Of a DNA stretch of 64,000 nucleotides, positions 36,044-45,514 are shown one piece after another. The notes below the pieces were generated by a model. The model saw nothing but the letters and a program-made list of their open reading frames with translations, was not told the DNA's origin and did not search any database. Numbering within the stretch: the first letter of the stretch is position 1; each line of letters starts with the position of its first letter. Position numbers and translations under genes: made by a program. Location of the stretch: contig NZ_JAAIXY010000028.1 of the NCBI RefSeq assembly GCF_010894455.1, forward strand, positions 1 to 64,000, given 5' to 3'. The DNA comes from Myxococcus eversor. Lineage in GTDB: Bacteria > Myxococcota > Myxococcia > Myxococcales > Myxococcaceae.

Positions 36044-36388
36044 CAGGGCACCAGGAAATGAGGGTGGTGGCGCACCGACGTGGACACGCTCCGAATATTC
36101 ATCACGCTTTTCTTTGCCCAAGCAGCTTTGTCAATCTGTCACGCGTTTCTGGGCGTGCATTTCATGGAGTGACAATTTGTCGCATGAGAGGGTTCAGCGC
36201 GTGACGTGGTTGCCAAGGCCGCGAAGGTGCTCGCGCGGCGCTTCAATCAGTGGCCCTGAGAGGGTGGGGCGCTGGAGGGCGTTCGGGATGCAGGCCTCCC
36301 GGCTGGATGAAGCAAGGGCCCCGGAGCGCCTGACCGTGCCCGAGGCCCCCCTCTTGTTCATGACGCAGGGGTCAGCCCGCTGGCCGTG
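36044..36388. other. Intergenic region with duplicated leader
   Basis: The first ~75 bases (36044-36120) are the conserved leader shared with 26968-27045. The remaining bases hold no gene I can support. The promoter for the lipoprotein gene must lie here. Confidence 0.4.
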
Positions 36389-39052
36389 CTACGGGAGGCG
36401 AACGAAGCGCAGGCCGTACCAGGAGCCGCCGATGCGGGTGCGACCGTAGAAGCTCCCGGCCTTCATCGAGTACTTGTAGTTGACCTGGGTGGGCGGGGTG
36501 CCCGGAGGCCCGGCGACGCCGCCATTCTTGATGTACCGGATGCCCGCATTCGCGTCGAACCACCAGGTGTTCTCGTGGCTGTAGCACTGGGTTTTCTCAC
36601 CCTGGCCGGAGACCCACCTGAGCTTGTGCGCTTCGTTGATGTCACTCACCATCTTGGTGTGCGCCGCGTACCGCGTGTTGTAGGTCGAGTCGATGGCATC
36701 CATGACGTGCCGCTCGATGGTCTTCCAGATGTTGGTGTAGACATTTCCGATGAGCGTGTTGATGGCCCCGCTGATCCAACCCGTGACATCCTGAGTGGTG
36801 ATGGGGCCACCAGGGCCGGGAGGATTGAGATTCACGGCGATGTTCGCCGCCTTCACCACCCAGTTGCCAATCTTGTAGTCAGCCAGACTGCTGAGCTTCG
36901 GCTTGACGAGGGTGTTGAAGTATTGGGGATAGGGAACGATGTAGCTGGTCTCGAGCTTCATGTTGTCCATTCCCACGACGAGCTCGTCGCCGTAGGACGG
37001 TCCCCAGTATCCGATGCCCAAGAAGCGCTTCTTGCGCTGCAGCTTGGCCTTGATGTCGATCTTGTGGAACCCGATTTCAATGCCGAGAATCTTGAACTGG
37101 AAGCCGGGTGACTGGGCCTTGAAGACGAAGCGCCTGTTGTCGGGCATGCCGACCGACTCGGAGCGACTGAAGTTCGAGCCGACCGTGTAGACGGGCATGT
37201 TGAACGCAGGCGGCGTCTGGTTGCAGCTGGCCGGTGGCGTGCTGGCGCCGTCGCAGATCCACTCCTGGAGGCCGGTGCCGGAGTACGTCTGAGTACAGCC
37301 CGCGGTGTTCCACAGGTTGGGGGGCTTGGCGGTGACGGGCACCGCGGTGACCGAGCTCGTCCCCGGGAAGAACTTCCGACAGTACGTGAGCGGCGCGATG
37401 CTGGCGCCCGAGCTGCAATCGGAGTCCTTGAGCCAGGCTCCGCCCGCGGCCTTGTGCGCGTTGACCTTGCCGGACCAATACGAGATTCGACCCAGCTCCG
37501 TGCCCTTGTCGCCCAGCGCCCGGACCCGCGAGTCATCCTCTGCCTGGGGTGCGCCCCGTTGCCGACCGAGGAAGTCCGCGACCTGTGCAGCCCCACTCGC
37601 CGCGGAGGGCTCTCCGGCGAAGTCCGCCATGGTCAGCGCGGTGCCGCCGCCGCCGCCCTCGGCATCGACGCCGAGCAACTTCACCGACGGCGTGCCGAAG
37701 TTTCCAACCGTGCGGATGACCCCCGGCAGGACTTGATACGAGCCGTTGGGGAGGGCGACCTCTCCTGGAATCGACAGGAAGCTGGGGTCGGTATTCATCG
37801 CATAGGCATGGGTGTTGAGCCAGGCGCGATAGGCGGGAATGGACGCCGCGTCGACCTGGAACACGCCCAGGTTGGTGAGCTGGTAGAGCTGGCCTTCGAT
37901 CATCACCTGGAGGTCCTTGTCGACGATGCGACGCAGGGTGTCGTCCTCGGCGAGGAAGGCCTTGAGGTCATCGACGAACTCGGCGTAGTCGACGTCGACG
38001 ATGGCATTCCCCGGCTGCTCTCCCGGGCGGGCGTTGTCCAGATACGTCTTCGCGCTCACGAACCCGGCCGGCGGCATCTGGTCCTGACCGGGCGCCGCGG
38101 TGATGGTGTAGACGACCGTTCCCTGGCAGTCGCCCGTCGAGAAGCATCCGAGCCGTACCTCGAACGTGCCCGTGCGGTCCGCGGTGTACGTGATGCGACT
38201 GCCGTGGTCGCTGCAGGCGTCGTCACTGCCGAAGATGTCGACATTGCCGTCGGCGTCGACGAGCTTCAGGTACGTGTCACCCACCAGGCCCGAGCCCGTG
38301 AGGCCGCAGGTGCCAACGTCGAGCACCTGCCCCTGCGTCAGGTTGAGGACCAGGGTGGAATAGTTGGCACTGGCGTTGTTCGTGTTCGAGCCCGTGAAGG
38401 TCCGTGCGCCGATGAGCGCCCCGTTCGCGTCGGGTGACAGGACCGAGTAGCTGACGCTGCCGCTGCAGGCGCCGGCCGAATAGCAGCCCATCCGGACTTC
38501 GTAGACCCCGTCGCTGGGGGCCGTGTAGGAGATGCGGCTGCCAGTGCCGCCGCAGGCGTCATCGCTGGACGCGACCTCGGAGCCCCCGACGAGCGACAGG
38601 CGAAGGAGGGTGTCTCCCGTGAAGGAGGCGCCGTCCAGGTCGCAGGTGCCGACCTCGAGCAGCTGTCCGGCGTACAGCCTCACCAGGAAGCTCGGGGAGT
38701 TGGTGGTGGTGCTTGCCGTGGCGGAGGCGCTGAAGGGGGTGAGGCCGCTGCTGCCGGTGCTGGTGGCGCTCCCGCCGGTGACTGAATCCATCGCGGCGTA
38801 GAAGGCGATGAAGTTGCTGGCCGTCCCGAAGTTCAAGACGCCATTCGGGAAGTTGCTGTCCACGAGCACCGTGGGTGCCGTCCATGGGCGCGGCGGATAG
38901 ACGCCATCCAGGTCGATGGAGCCGCTGGCGGCTTGGAGCCGGGAGGAAGGTTCTTCTGGAGCAACAGCCTCTTCGCCGCCACAGGCCAGCAGCCCGAGCG
39001 TACAGACTGCAATCAATAACCTTCTCACACGAGTTGTCTCTGGGTTCCGCAT
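36389..39052 (-). CDS. Large lipoprotein with two PPC-like domains
   Basis: 887 residues. ATG at 39052 follows GGAGA; signal peptide with lipobox LGLLAC. Two homologous beta domains follow: GQLLEVGTCDLDGASFTGDT (about 150-230) and GQVLDVGTCGLTGSGLVGDT (about 250-330), each with an SSDDACGG or GSDDACSD Ca-binding-like Asp cluster and a late Cys pair, as in pre-peptidase C-terminal (PPC) domains. The C-terminal half (from YLDNARPGEQ) is a separate, large globular region with many aromatic residues, of unknown function and without an HExxH or Ser-protease motif. Exported, possibly a surface adhesin or structural protein. Confidence 0.8.
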   Translation of the reverse strand: MRNPETTRVRRLLIAVCTLGLLACGGEEAVAPEEPSSRLQAASGSIDLDGVYPPRPWTAPTVLVDSNFPNGVLNFGTASNFIAFYAAMDSVTGGSATSTGSSGLTPFSASATASTTTNSPSFLVRLYAGQLLEVGTCDLDGASFTGDTLLRLSLVGGSEVASSDDACGGTGSRISYTAPSDGVYEVRMGCYSAGACSGSVSYSVLSPDANGALIGARTFTGSNTNNASANYSTLVLNLTQGQVLDVGTCGLTGSGLVGDTYLKLVDADGNVDIFGSDDACSDHGSRITYTADRTGTFEVRLGCFSTGDCQGTVVYTITAAPGQDQMPPAGFVSAKTYLDNARPGEQPGNAIVDVDYAEFVDDLKAFLAEDDTLRRIVDKDLQVMIEGQLYQLTNLGVFQVDAASIPAYRAWLNTHAYAMNTDPSFLSIPGEVALPNGSYQVLPGVIRTVGNFGTPSVKLLGVDAEGGGGGTALTMADFAGEPSAASGAAQVADFLGRQRGAPQAEDDSRVRALGDKGTELGRISYWSGKVNAHKAAGGAWLKDSDCSSGASIAPLTYCRKFFPGTSSVTAVPVTAKPPNLWNTAGCTQTYSGTGLQEWICDGASTPPASCNQTPPAFNMPVYTVGSNFSRSESVGMPDNRRFVFKAQSPGFQFKILGIEIGFHKIDIKAKLQRKKRFLGIGYWGPSYGDELVVGMDNMKLETSYIVPYPQYFNTLVKPKLSSLADYKIGNWVVKAANIAVNLNPPGPGGPITTQDVTGWISGAINTLIGNVYTNIWKTIERHVMDAIDSTYNTRYAAHTKMVSDINEAHKLRWVSGQGEKTQCYSHENTWWFDANAGIRYIKNGGVAGPPGTPPTQVNYKYSMKAGSFYGRTRIGGSWYGLRFVRLP

Positions 39053-39348
39053 GGAGTCTCCGCTGGAAGCCGGCGCGAGCCACGGTATGTCCGTAACTGA
39101 TGCAACTGTGGAACCGCCGGGAGACCGCCCATACCCTATTTCAGGAGACACGCCAGGACGGCTCGGAGATGTCACGGCGGGCATGCCAGGTGTGGTGCCT
39201 GTTTTGACATTCCGAATCGCCCGGGATACCGCGCGCGACCCCGCGGAGGCCCAGGGAGGGATGCCGGCTCCCGCGGGGTCGGCCCTGGACAGGGCTCAGT
39301 CGATGCGGTTCGCCAGGACTGCTCCCCAGGGACTGCCTGGGAGCGGCG
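39053..39348. other. Intergenic, promoter region of the PPC lipoprotein
   Basis: About 300 bases between the kinase gene and the lipoprotein gene on the same strand. It must include the terminator of the KaiC operon and the lipoprotein promoter. No clear hairpin with T tract was seen. Confidence 0.3.
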
Positions 39349-40827
39349 TCACGACGTGGCGACCGTGCCGACGTCCTCGACCAGGGGAACCGTGAAGCGG
39401 AACGTCGCGCCGTGTCCCCAGTCGCTCTCCGCCCAGATGCGGCCGCCGTGTGCTTCGATGATTCCGCTCGAGATGGCGAGCCCCAGGCCCATCCCCTCGT
39501 ACCGCGCCTCGTCGCTGCGCCAGTACCGGTCGAACAGGTGCTTGAGGTCCTCGGCCCGAATCCCTGGACCCGTGTCCGCGACCGCGAACATGCACTCGTG
39601 CTCGCGCGCCTCGGCCGTGACGGTGATGCTCCCGCCCTCCGCTGTGACCTTGGTGGCGTTGCCGACCAGATTGGTCAGGACCTGGAGGATGCGGTCCTTG
39701 TCGCAAAGAATGAGCAGGGGGCGAGGCGCGACCTCGGCGGTCAGGGTCAGTCGTTGTTCCTGCGCGATGCGCTCGAAGCTCGCCAGCGTCTCGTTGACCA
39801 GCGTGCCCGCGTCATTCGGCTGACGCTTGATGGAGAGGTGCCCGCGCTCGATGTTCGCGAAGTCGAGCAGGTCGCTGATGAGCCGCATCATGTGCTCGGC
39901 CGCGCGTTGGATTCGCTCGACCCCCTGGGGAACGGGAAGCTCGGTTCGCCGCTTCGCGGCGGCACCCTGCTGTGCGAGCGCCCCGGTGGTCATGATGATG
40001 GTCGACAGGGGAGTCTTCAGGTCGTGAGACACCACCCTGAGGATCTGCTCACGCTCTCTCACCGCGACCTGCGCCTGTTGGTACAGGCGGGCGTTCTCCC
40101 TGGCGAGCGCCTCGTATCTGTCACTCGAATTCTCGGCGACAAGGCGGCCCCGGTCAGCCACGGCGCCTCGTGCCTCCGCCTCGGCACGCTCCTCCTCGGC
40201 GTCCTCGCGCCGTGTGATGTCTTTGCGCCACGCGCGGTCACGTTCGAGCGCGATCGCGAGCTGATTGGCGATGGCATTGACGAAGACCAGGTCCTTCTTG
40301 TCGAGGGAGAGGGCTCCTTCGAGCTGAAGGGCTCCGAAGAGCGAGTGCTGGGCCACCACGAGCGGGATGACGATGAACCGCTTCTCATGGTCCCCTCCCA
40401 ACTGCGCCTGCCAGGGCAACAGGGTCTTTCCCGGTTGCTCACTGAGGCCGAGCGACTCGGTCGACTTCGCCCCGACGAGGTAGGCGTAGGAGGCCTCCGC
40501 GTGTTCCTTGACCGCTCGCAGCCGTTCGGAGTCACGAAGCTCGGACGGCCAGATGATCATCCTCGAGTGGCCGTTCTCCGTCTCGATGAGGACCGCGCTG
40601 TGCAAGGGCAGCGACTTCGCGACGATGCCAAGCGCCGGGTCGAAGGACTCCGCGACGCTCTCGAAGCTCGCGAAGAGCTTGCTGATTTCATACAGGTGCT
40701 CGAGCCGCCGGTAGGCCTGCTCCAGGCTCGCGAGCGAAGGGTCTAAGGGTGGGTCCCGCGTGCGCTGCCCGTCCGTCGCTGCTCGCGAATCAGGGGACGG
40801 GCCCTTCTTTCGCCGACCAGAGCTCAT
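39349..40827 (-). CDS. GAF-domain histidine kinase of the KaiC-like operon
   Basis: 492 residues, soluble. A GAF-like domain (about 40-200; LYEISKLFASFES to FVNAIANQLAIALE) is followed by a long coiled coil (about 205-250), HisKA with VSHDLKTPLSTI, and the ATPase domain (NLVGNATKV, DTGPGIRAEDL, GMGLGLAIS). The ATG overlaps the stop codon of the KaiC-like gene by one base, so translation is coupled. In cyanobacteria KaiC acts through a dedicated histidine kinase, and KaiC-like/kinase pairs occur in many bacteria; the kinase here is a likely partner. Confidence 0.9.
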   Translation of the reverse strand: MSSGRRKKGPSPDSRAATDGQRTRDPPLDPSLASLEQAYRRLEHLYEISKLFASFESVAESFDPALGIVAKSLPLHSAVLIETENGHSRMIIWPSELRDSERLRAVKEHAEASYAYLVGAKSTESLGLSEQPGKTLLPWQAQLGGDHEKRFIVIPLVVAQHSLFGALQLEGALSLDKKDLVFVNAIANQLAIALERDRAWRKDITRREDAEEERAEAEARGAVADRGRLVAENSSDRYEALARENARLYQQAQVAVREREQILRVVSHDLKTPLSTIIMTTGALAQQGAAAKRRTELPVPQGVERIQRAAEHMMRLISDLLDFANIERGHLSIKRQPNDAGTLVNETLASFERIAQEQRLTLTAEVAPRPLLILCDKDRILQVLTNLVGNATKVTAEGGSITVTAEAREHECMFAVADTGPGIRAEDLKHLFDRYWRSDEARYEGMGLGLAISSGIIEAHGGRIWAESDWGHGATFRFTVPLVEDVGTVATS

Positions 40828-42992
40828 CAGCGCCTCGTGTCTTCGTGGGCGGCCCAGGAAGGCGTCTGGAGCTCGCTCACGGACGAACCGATTCGCAGCC
40901 CTCCCCGGGCGACTGTCATGAAGTGGGTGCGGCGATCATGCTCACTGCCGCGCGTCTTCACGACCGTCAGCGTAGGCGCCAGCCGGCCCGCTGCCTCCTC
41001 GTAGCGCAGCATGAGCAGGTTGTCGGCGATGGGGGAGAGCCCCTGGTCGGTGACTCGCTCCATGGAGAAGAGCGAGGACGACTCGAGCGTGAGGACGCTG
41101 GTGATGCCGAGGGTCTTGAAGCGGACCACCAGCTTGTAGAGGACGTGACGGAACTCGTCGATGGGTGTGTGGGCCGTCAGCAACTGCGTCGCGGCGTCGA
41201 GCACGACGCGTGAGGCCTTCAGCGCCTTGATGCGGTCCGACAGCACGGTCAGGAACTGGCCCGCGCGCAGGTGCTCCCGGGAGACGTAGAGCACCTGGAT
41301 GAGGCCCGCGTCGAGCTGCGCGCGCAGCGGTAATCCCAGGGCCTCGGCGCTGGCGAGCAGTTGCTCGGGCCCTTCCTCCATCGAGACATGGAGGCCCGGC
41401 TCCCCGACCCTGGCGCCCTCCAGGAGGAACTGGATTCCGAAGGTGCTCTTGCCCACGCCCGCGCTGCCGGAGACGAGGGTGGCGCTTCGTCTGAGCAGCC
41501 CACCGCCCATCAGCCCGTCGAGTCCGGGAGTGCCGGAGCCCAATCGGGAGGAGATCTCCAGCGCGGGGGGAGGGGCCTCCACGCGGAGCTCTTCCCCGTA
41601 ACGAGGGAAGATGGAGACCCCCCCGGCGCCAATGGCCATGGCGTGTCGGCCCTTGAGGTGAGCGGTGTTGCGGAGCTTGTACACCTCGACGTAGCGCTCG
41701 CGCTCCAGGCCCTCCTCCGTGGAGCTGAGGATGATGACGCCGTCCACCACGGTCTCCTCGACGCCCCTCCGGCTGACCTGATGGGAGCCGTAGGGGATGT
41801 CGGTGGGGAAGAGGCCGACGGCCTGGGCGTTCTGGACGATGCTGCAGAGGTGGAAGATCTTCTCGCGGCTGAGCTGCGGGTCCGTCACCTTGTCCAGGAA
41901 CACGGAGACGGAGTCGATGACCACTCGCCGGGCCTTCATGGCCTTGATGCGCTCGCGAATCATCAGGAGGTGGGCCTCCACCATGATGTCGGGCTGGGGG
42001 ATGAAGATGATCTCCACCATGCCGCGCTCAATCTCCCGGTCGAGCTCCCAGCCGAGGCCCTTCGCGGCGGCGCGGAGGCGCTCCTCGCTCTCCTCGAAGG
42101 AGAAGAGGATGCCCTTCTCGCCCGCGAGCGCGCCCCGGTAGATGAACTCGAGGGAGAGGACGGTCTTTCCGGTGCCCGCGACGCCGCTGAGCAGGAGGCT
42201 CGACCCCCAGGGGATGCCGGGCCCGAGAATCTCGTCGAGCTTGGGGATGTGCGTCTTGCAACGCTCCTGTGACTCCTCCGGAATCGACTCGCGTTTGATG
42301 GCCTCGCGGGGAGCGAACAGCTCCAGGCCGCTGGAGGTGATGAGGAAGGGATGCTCGTCCCGGCTGTGGTCCGTCCCCCGCATCTTGACGATTCGGAAGA
42401 AGCGCTGCTGCTCGCCCTGGGACACGCGCTGGGAGAGGACGAGGAGGCCGTCGACGATGGAGAAGAGGGGATTGTTCTCGTAGTCGGCGGGCCCGTACTC
42501 GCCGAGGAGCAGCGCGGTGGTCTCCCAAGCCATCAGGTTCACGGCGATTTCATAGCCGAACGTCCGGAGCTCCTTCCTCGAAGTCGCCAGGTCGTCAAAG
42601 GCCTTGAAGCTGTCGATGACGACGATGTCTGGCTTGACCTGCTTGAGGTTGTCCATGATGAGCGTGAGGGCCGCATCGAAGCTCTTCAGCCGCAGCATGG
42701 CGCCGAGGTCCACGAACTGGACGCCCTCCTCGAACTTCTTCGGGTCGAAGAACGAGAACTGCTGGAGGTGCCGCAGCGTCTTCGCGGTCGGCTCGGAGAG
42801 GGTGTTGAAGGCGAGGACGCGGTGGGAGGCCGAGGCGTTGTGGAAGCAGAGCTGCTGGGTGAGGGTCGTCTTGCCCGAGCCGGGCGGGCCGCACACGGCG
42901 GTGACGGAGCCCTTGGGCAGGCCGCCCTTGAAGAGTTCATCGAGGTTGGGGACGCCCGTCTGGAGGCGCGGGATTTCGAATCGCTTCGTCAT
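40827..42992 (-). CDS. KaiC-like ATPase with three RecA/KaiC domains
   Basis: 721 residues. Three tandem KaiC domains, each with a Walker A: GPPGSGKT (35-42), GVAGTGKT (about 268) and GSAGVGKS (about 500). Domains 2 and 3 have the catalytic Glu pair after the second strand (FSFEESEER and VSMEEGPEQ); domain 1 has LAFNTLSEP there, without the pair, so it may bind but hardly hydrolyse ATP. Clock KaiC has two such domains. Start overlaps the stop of the upstream small gene by four bases (ATGA). No kaiA or kaiB here. It is likely a signalling ATPase rather than a true clock. Confidence 0.92.
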   Translation of the reverse strand: MTKRFEIPRLQTGVPNLDELFKGGLPKGSVTAVCGPPGSGKTTLTQQLCFHNASASHRVLAFNTLSEPTAKTLRHLQQFSFFDPKKFEEGVQFVDLGAMLRLKSFDAALTLIMDNLKQVKPDIVVIDSFKAFDDLATSRKELRTFGYEIAVNLMAWETTALLLGEYGPADYENNPLFSIVDGLLVLSQRVSQGEQQRFFRIVKMRGTDHSRDEHPFLITSSGLELFAPREAIKRESIPEESQERCKTHIPKLDEILGPGIPWGSSLLLSGVAGTGKTVLSLEFIYRGALAGEKGILFSFEESEERLRAAAKGLGWELDREIERGMVEIIFIPQPDIMVEAHLLMIRERIKAMKARRVVIDSVSVFLDKVTDPQLSREKIFHLCSIVQNAQAVGLFPTDIPYGSHQVSRRGVEETVVDGVIILSSTEEGLERERYVEVYKLRNTAHLKGRHAMAIGAGGVSIFPRYGEELRVEAPPPALEISSRLGSGTPGLDGLMGGGLLRRSATLVSGSAGVGKSTFGIQFLLEGARVGEPGLHVSMEEGPEQLLASAEALGLPLRAQLDAGLIQVLYVSREHLRAGQFLTVLSDRIKALKASRVVLDAATQLLTAHTPIDEFRHVLYKLVVRFKTLGITSVLTLESSSLFSMERVTDQGLSPIADNLLMLRYEEAAGRLAPTLTVVKTRGSEHDRRTHFMTVARGGLRIGSSVSELQTPSWAAHEDTRR

Positions 42993-43556
42993 GAAGTTGT
43001 GTCCTCGCCCGCGGCGACGCGTGGACGAACCGCCTCCGGAAGTGCGACTTTGGAGAGCTCCGCATGCAGCTCCGGCGTCAAGATTTCAGCGGTCAGGTTG
43101 CCGAGCACGGTGAGGAACTCCACGAGCACGAATCGGCTGCCCTCCCTCAACCCGGAGTCGTCCCCGGCGCGGATCCGCTCCCGAAGCGCTCCGAAATGCA
43201 GCCCCGTCGGCCGTTCGACCTTGAGGGAGGAGAAGAGCGGGAACTGCTCGGAGGCATTGTGCAGAACGCGTCCAGCGATGGCGGTCAGGGTCACTTCTCC
43301 CAGCGTGGTCAACGTCTGTTTCCAGAGCACCGTGAGTGCCGCTTCGAAGAGCTGGAGAAAAGCCTCTGTCGACAGATTCCCACCGGCTCGGTCGAGCCAG
43401 GCGTCGACACAGGCCGCGTGCTGACCTTCATCAAGCAAGGCTTCCCCCAGCCGCCCGAGCGACCCGCGCCTCTGCTGGACGGGCGTCGCCCCCGCCCTGA
43501 AGGCGGCACGTTCTCTGCGTGGTGGAGGGGGGGCCTGAAATGTTCTGAATGCCCAT
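42989..43556 (-). CDS. First gene of KaiC operon, small helical protein, probable frameshift
   Basis: A clean frame runs from 43438 (TTG) to the stop at 42989, 149 residues, helical and hydrophobic in part (FLQLFEAALTVLWKQTLTTL). But coding-like sequence continues upstream in the same frame to about 43525 (ERAAFRAGATPVQQ, then GSLGRLGEALLDEG), with high third-position GC and no start codon. An ATG at 43556 opens a good N-terminus (MGIQNISGP) in another frame. The two frames would join if one base were removed from the run of seven G at 43527-43533. Either the gene is frameshifted or the run is miscounted. No family recognised. Operon with KaiC-like ATPase and kinase. Confidence 0.6.
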
Positions 43557-44035
43557 CGCGTGATTTCCCGCTCTCGTCATTTTAGACGTCCCGCCGGGGT
43601 AGACCGGGGCCGTACGGGCTGCGGCTCAGGTGGGCGAACGAATGCGTCAGCCCGCGTGAGTCGCGGGCCTGGGACTCCGAGGCAATATAGGGTCGATTAT
43701 TTATCGATGAGCGGTTGACAGGCGGAATGTGCGCCTATTCGTATGCCAGTCAATACGACAAGGTGGGTCGCAAGGGCTCCACCGCCCGACCTCCAGGAAT
43801 GTTCCGCTGCCGAGCGCCGCGCCGTGCTCGAGCGGAGCCGAGGAGGTCCGCTGACGGGGCCGGCCGAGCGGCCGCTTCGGGAGCAGCCTGCCCCTGCCGC
43901 GCTCCCCTCGGGTGCGTAGCAGGGCTCGGACCTCCTGGCTGTATTCCTCTCAAGGCTGAGACGTGGGATTTGCGTCTGTGATTGCTGGATACAGGCGCGA
44001 TGACCCGGGGCGACCTCTGATAACATGAGGAACAC
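43557..44035. other. Divergent intergenic region, AT-rich core
   Basis: About 480 bases between the KaiC operon and the cyclase gene. Around 43688-43720 the sequence is unusually AT-rich and contains TCGAT-TATTT-ATCGA (a 5-bp inverted repeat) and TTGACA at 43715-43720. The rest shows no gene. Confidence 0.35.
43715..43743 (+). promoter_or_regulatory. Possible sigma-70 type promoter
   Basis: Perfect -35 hexamer TTGACA (43715-43720), followed 15-17 bases later by TATTCG/TTCGTA, a poor -10. It points at the membrane cyclase gene 300 bases away. Weak evidence: only the -35 is convincing. Confidence 0.3.
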
Positions 44036-45328
44036 ATGGTATCGAAGCTCGTGACGCCTCTTCCCGAACCGGCTGAGCCGGACCTGTCCATCGCCTTCGA
44101 GCGCAACCTCCTCGACGAGCAGATTCGCGTGGCGAGGCGCCTGGGGGCGCTGCGTTTCGTGGGAGTGCTCGCCTGGCTCTGCCTGAGCGTGAGCCTTTCG
44201 TGGCCCGCATCCCCGGTGGCGCTGGGCGGATACCTGGTGCTCGCGGGGGTGCTCTGGGCGGTGGCGGCGGGCTTCGTCCGCTCGTGCCGGTATGCGGGCA
44301 TGGCCGTGGCGCTGGTGGACGCGCCCATGGTCTTCCTCCAGCAATACTTCACCCTCCAGGGCGGAGTGCCCACCGACCTCGTGGGTCCCCTGGCCTGCGG
44401 GGTCTACTGCGCGCTCCTCGCGCTGTCGGTGTTGTCGCTGGACGTGGGCATCGTGGCGCTCTGCGCGGTGATGAGCATGGGCTTCACGGTCGCCCTGATG
44501 CAGTTGGGCCCGCCTGGCGCGTGGAGCCTCGCTCCCACGCTCGTCGTCATCCTGGGTGTCACGGCGCTGGCGCTCGGCTACGCCACGCACCGCATCCAGC
44601 GTCTCTTGCACGGCATCTCCCGCGAGCAGTCCCGGTTGGAGCGGCTGGGGCGCTATTTCTCCCCGGAGGTGGCCCGCCATATCGCCGAGCGGGGCACGGG
44701 ACTGGCGAATGGCCAGCATCGCGAGGTGACGCTGCTGTTCTCGGACATCCGTGACTTCACCTCCATGTCCGAGCAGATGGACAGCCCCCGGGTGGTGGCG
44801 TTGCTCAACGAGTACCTGACGCGCATGGTGGAGGTGGTGTTCCGCCATGGCGGGACGCTCGACAAGTTCATCGGCGACGGCATCCTCGCGTACTTCGGCG
44901 CGCCGTTGGACCACCCGGACCATGCGCGCGCGGCGGTGGCGTGCGGGCTGGAGATGCTCGATGCGCTGACGGCGCTCAACACGGAGCGCGTGGCGCGGGG
45001 CGAGGAGGCGTTGCGCATTGGCATCGGCATCCACACCGGGCGCGTCGTCGTGGGGGACGTGGGCAGCACGCAGCGGCGCGAGTACACGGTGATTGGCGAC
45101 GCGGTGAACCTGGCCAGCCGCATCGAAGGGCTCACCAAGCAGGTGGGAACGCCGCTGCTCGTGTCCGCGGCCACGCGCGCCAACGCAGGAGAGACCTTCA
45201 CCTGGTCCCCAGCGGCCCCGGTTGCGGTGAAGGGCAAGAGCGAGCCGGTGGCCACCTTCGTGCCCGGCGCGGGCATCGCGCTGCCGGTGGCGCCTCCGGT
45301 TGGGCGGGTCGTCATCCCGCACGGGTGA
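44036..45328 (+). CDS. Membrane-bound class III adenylate cyclase
   Basis: 430 residues. About six hydrophobic helices (residues ~38-185) form a MASE-like membrane sensor without a periplasmic domain. The cyclase domain follows (from ~230) with [14 protein letters not shown] (metal Asp residues), [17 protein letters not shown] (substrate Lys) and [16 protein letters not shown], where the Thr points to ATP as substrate. Start at 44036 follows GAGG. It is divergent from the KaiC operon. Second cyclase in the window, with a different input module from the FHA-GAF one. Confidence 0.92.
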   Translation: MVSKLVTPLPEPAEPDLSIAFERNLLDEQIRVARRLGALRFVGVLAWLCLSVSLSWPASPVALGGYLVLAGVLWAVAAGFVRSCRYAGMAVALVDAPMVFLQQYFTLQGGVPTDLVGPLACGVYCALLALSVLSLDVGIVALCAVMSMGFTVALMQLGPPGAWSLAPTLVVILGVTALALGYATHRIQRLLHGISREQSRLERLGRYFSPEVARHIAERGTGLANGQHREVTLLFSDIRDFTSMSEQMDSPRVVALLNEYLTRMVEVVFRHGGTLDKFIGDGILAYFGAPLDHPDHARAAVACGLEMLDALTALNTERVARGEEALRIGIGIHTGRVVVGDVGSTQRREYTVIGDAVNLASRIEGLTKQVGTPLLVSAATRANAGETFTWSPAAPVAVKGKSEPVATFVPGAGIALPVAPPVGRVVIPHG

Positions 45329-45514
45329 GGGGGACGTCGGCTCCGCCTCTCTCCAGTTCGTCCCCGGCCCCACTCCTGGCGGGGCCGCTGCTCGCGCGAC
45401 TTCTCGGGAGCGTGGGCGATTGGGAGAGGCCCCGCGCACTCAGTTCGTCCCAGTCGGTGGATCGGACTCCTTCGCTCATGCGTTGGTTCGCTGTCCCTCG
45501 ACCCAAGGACTTCC

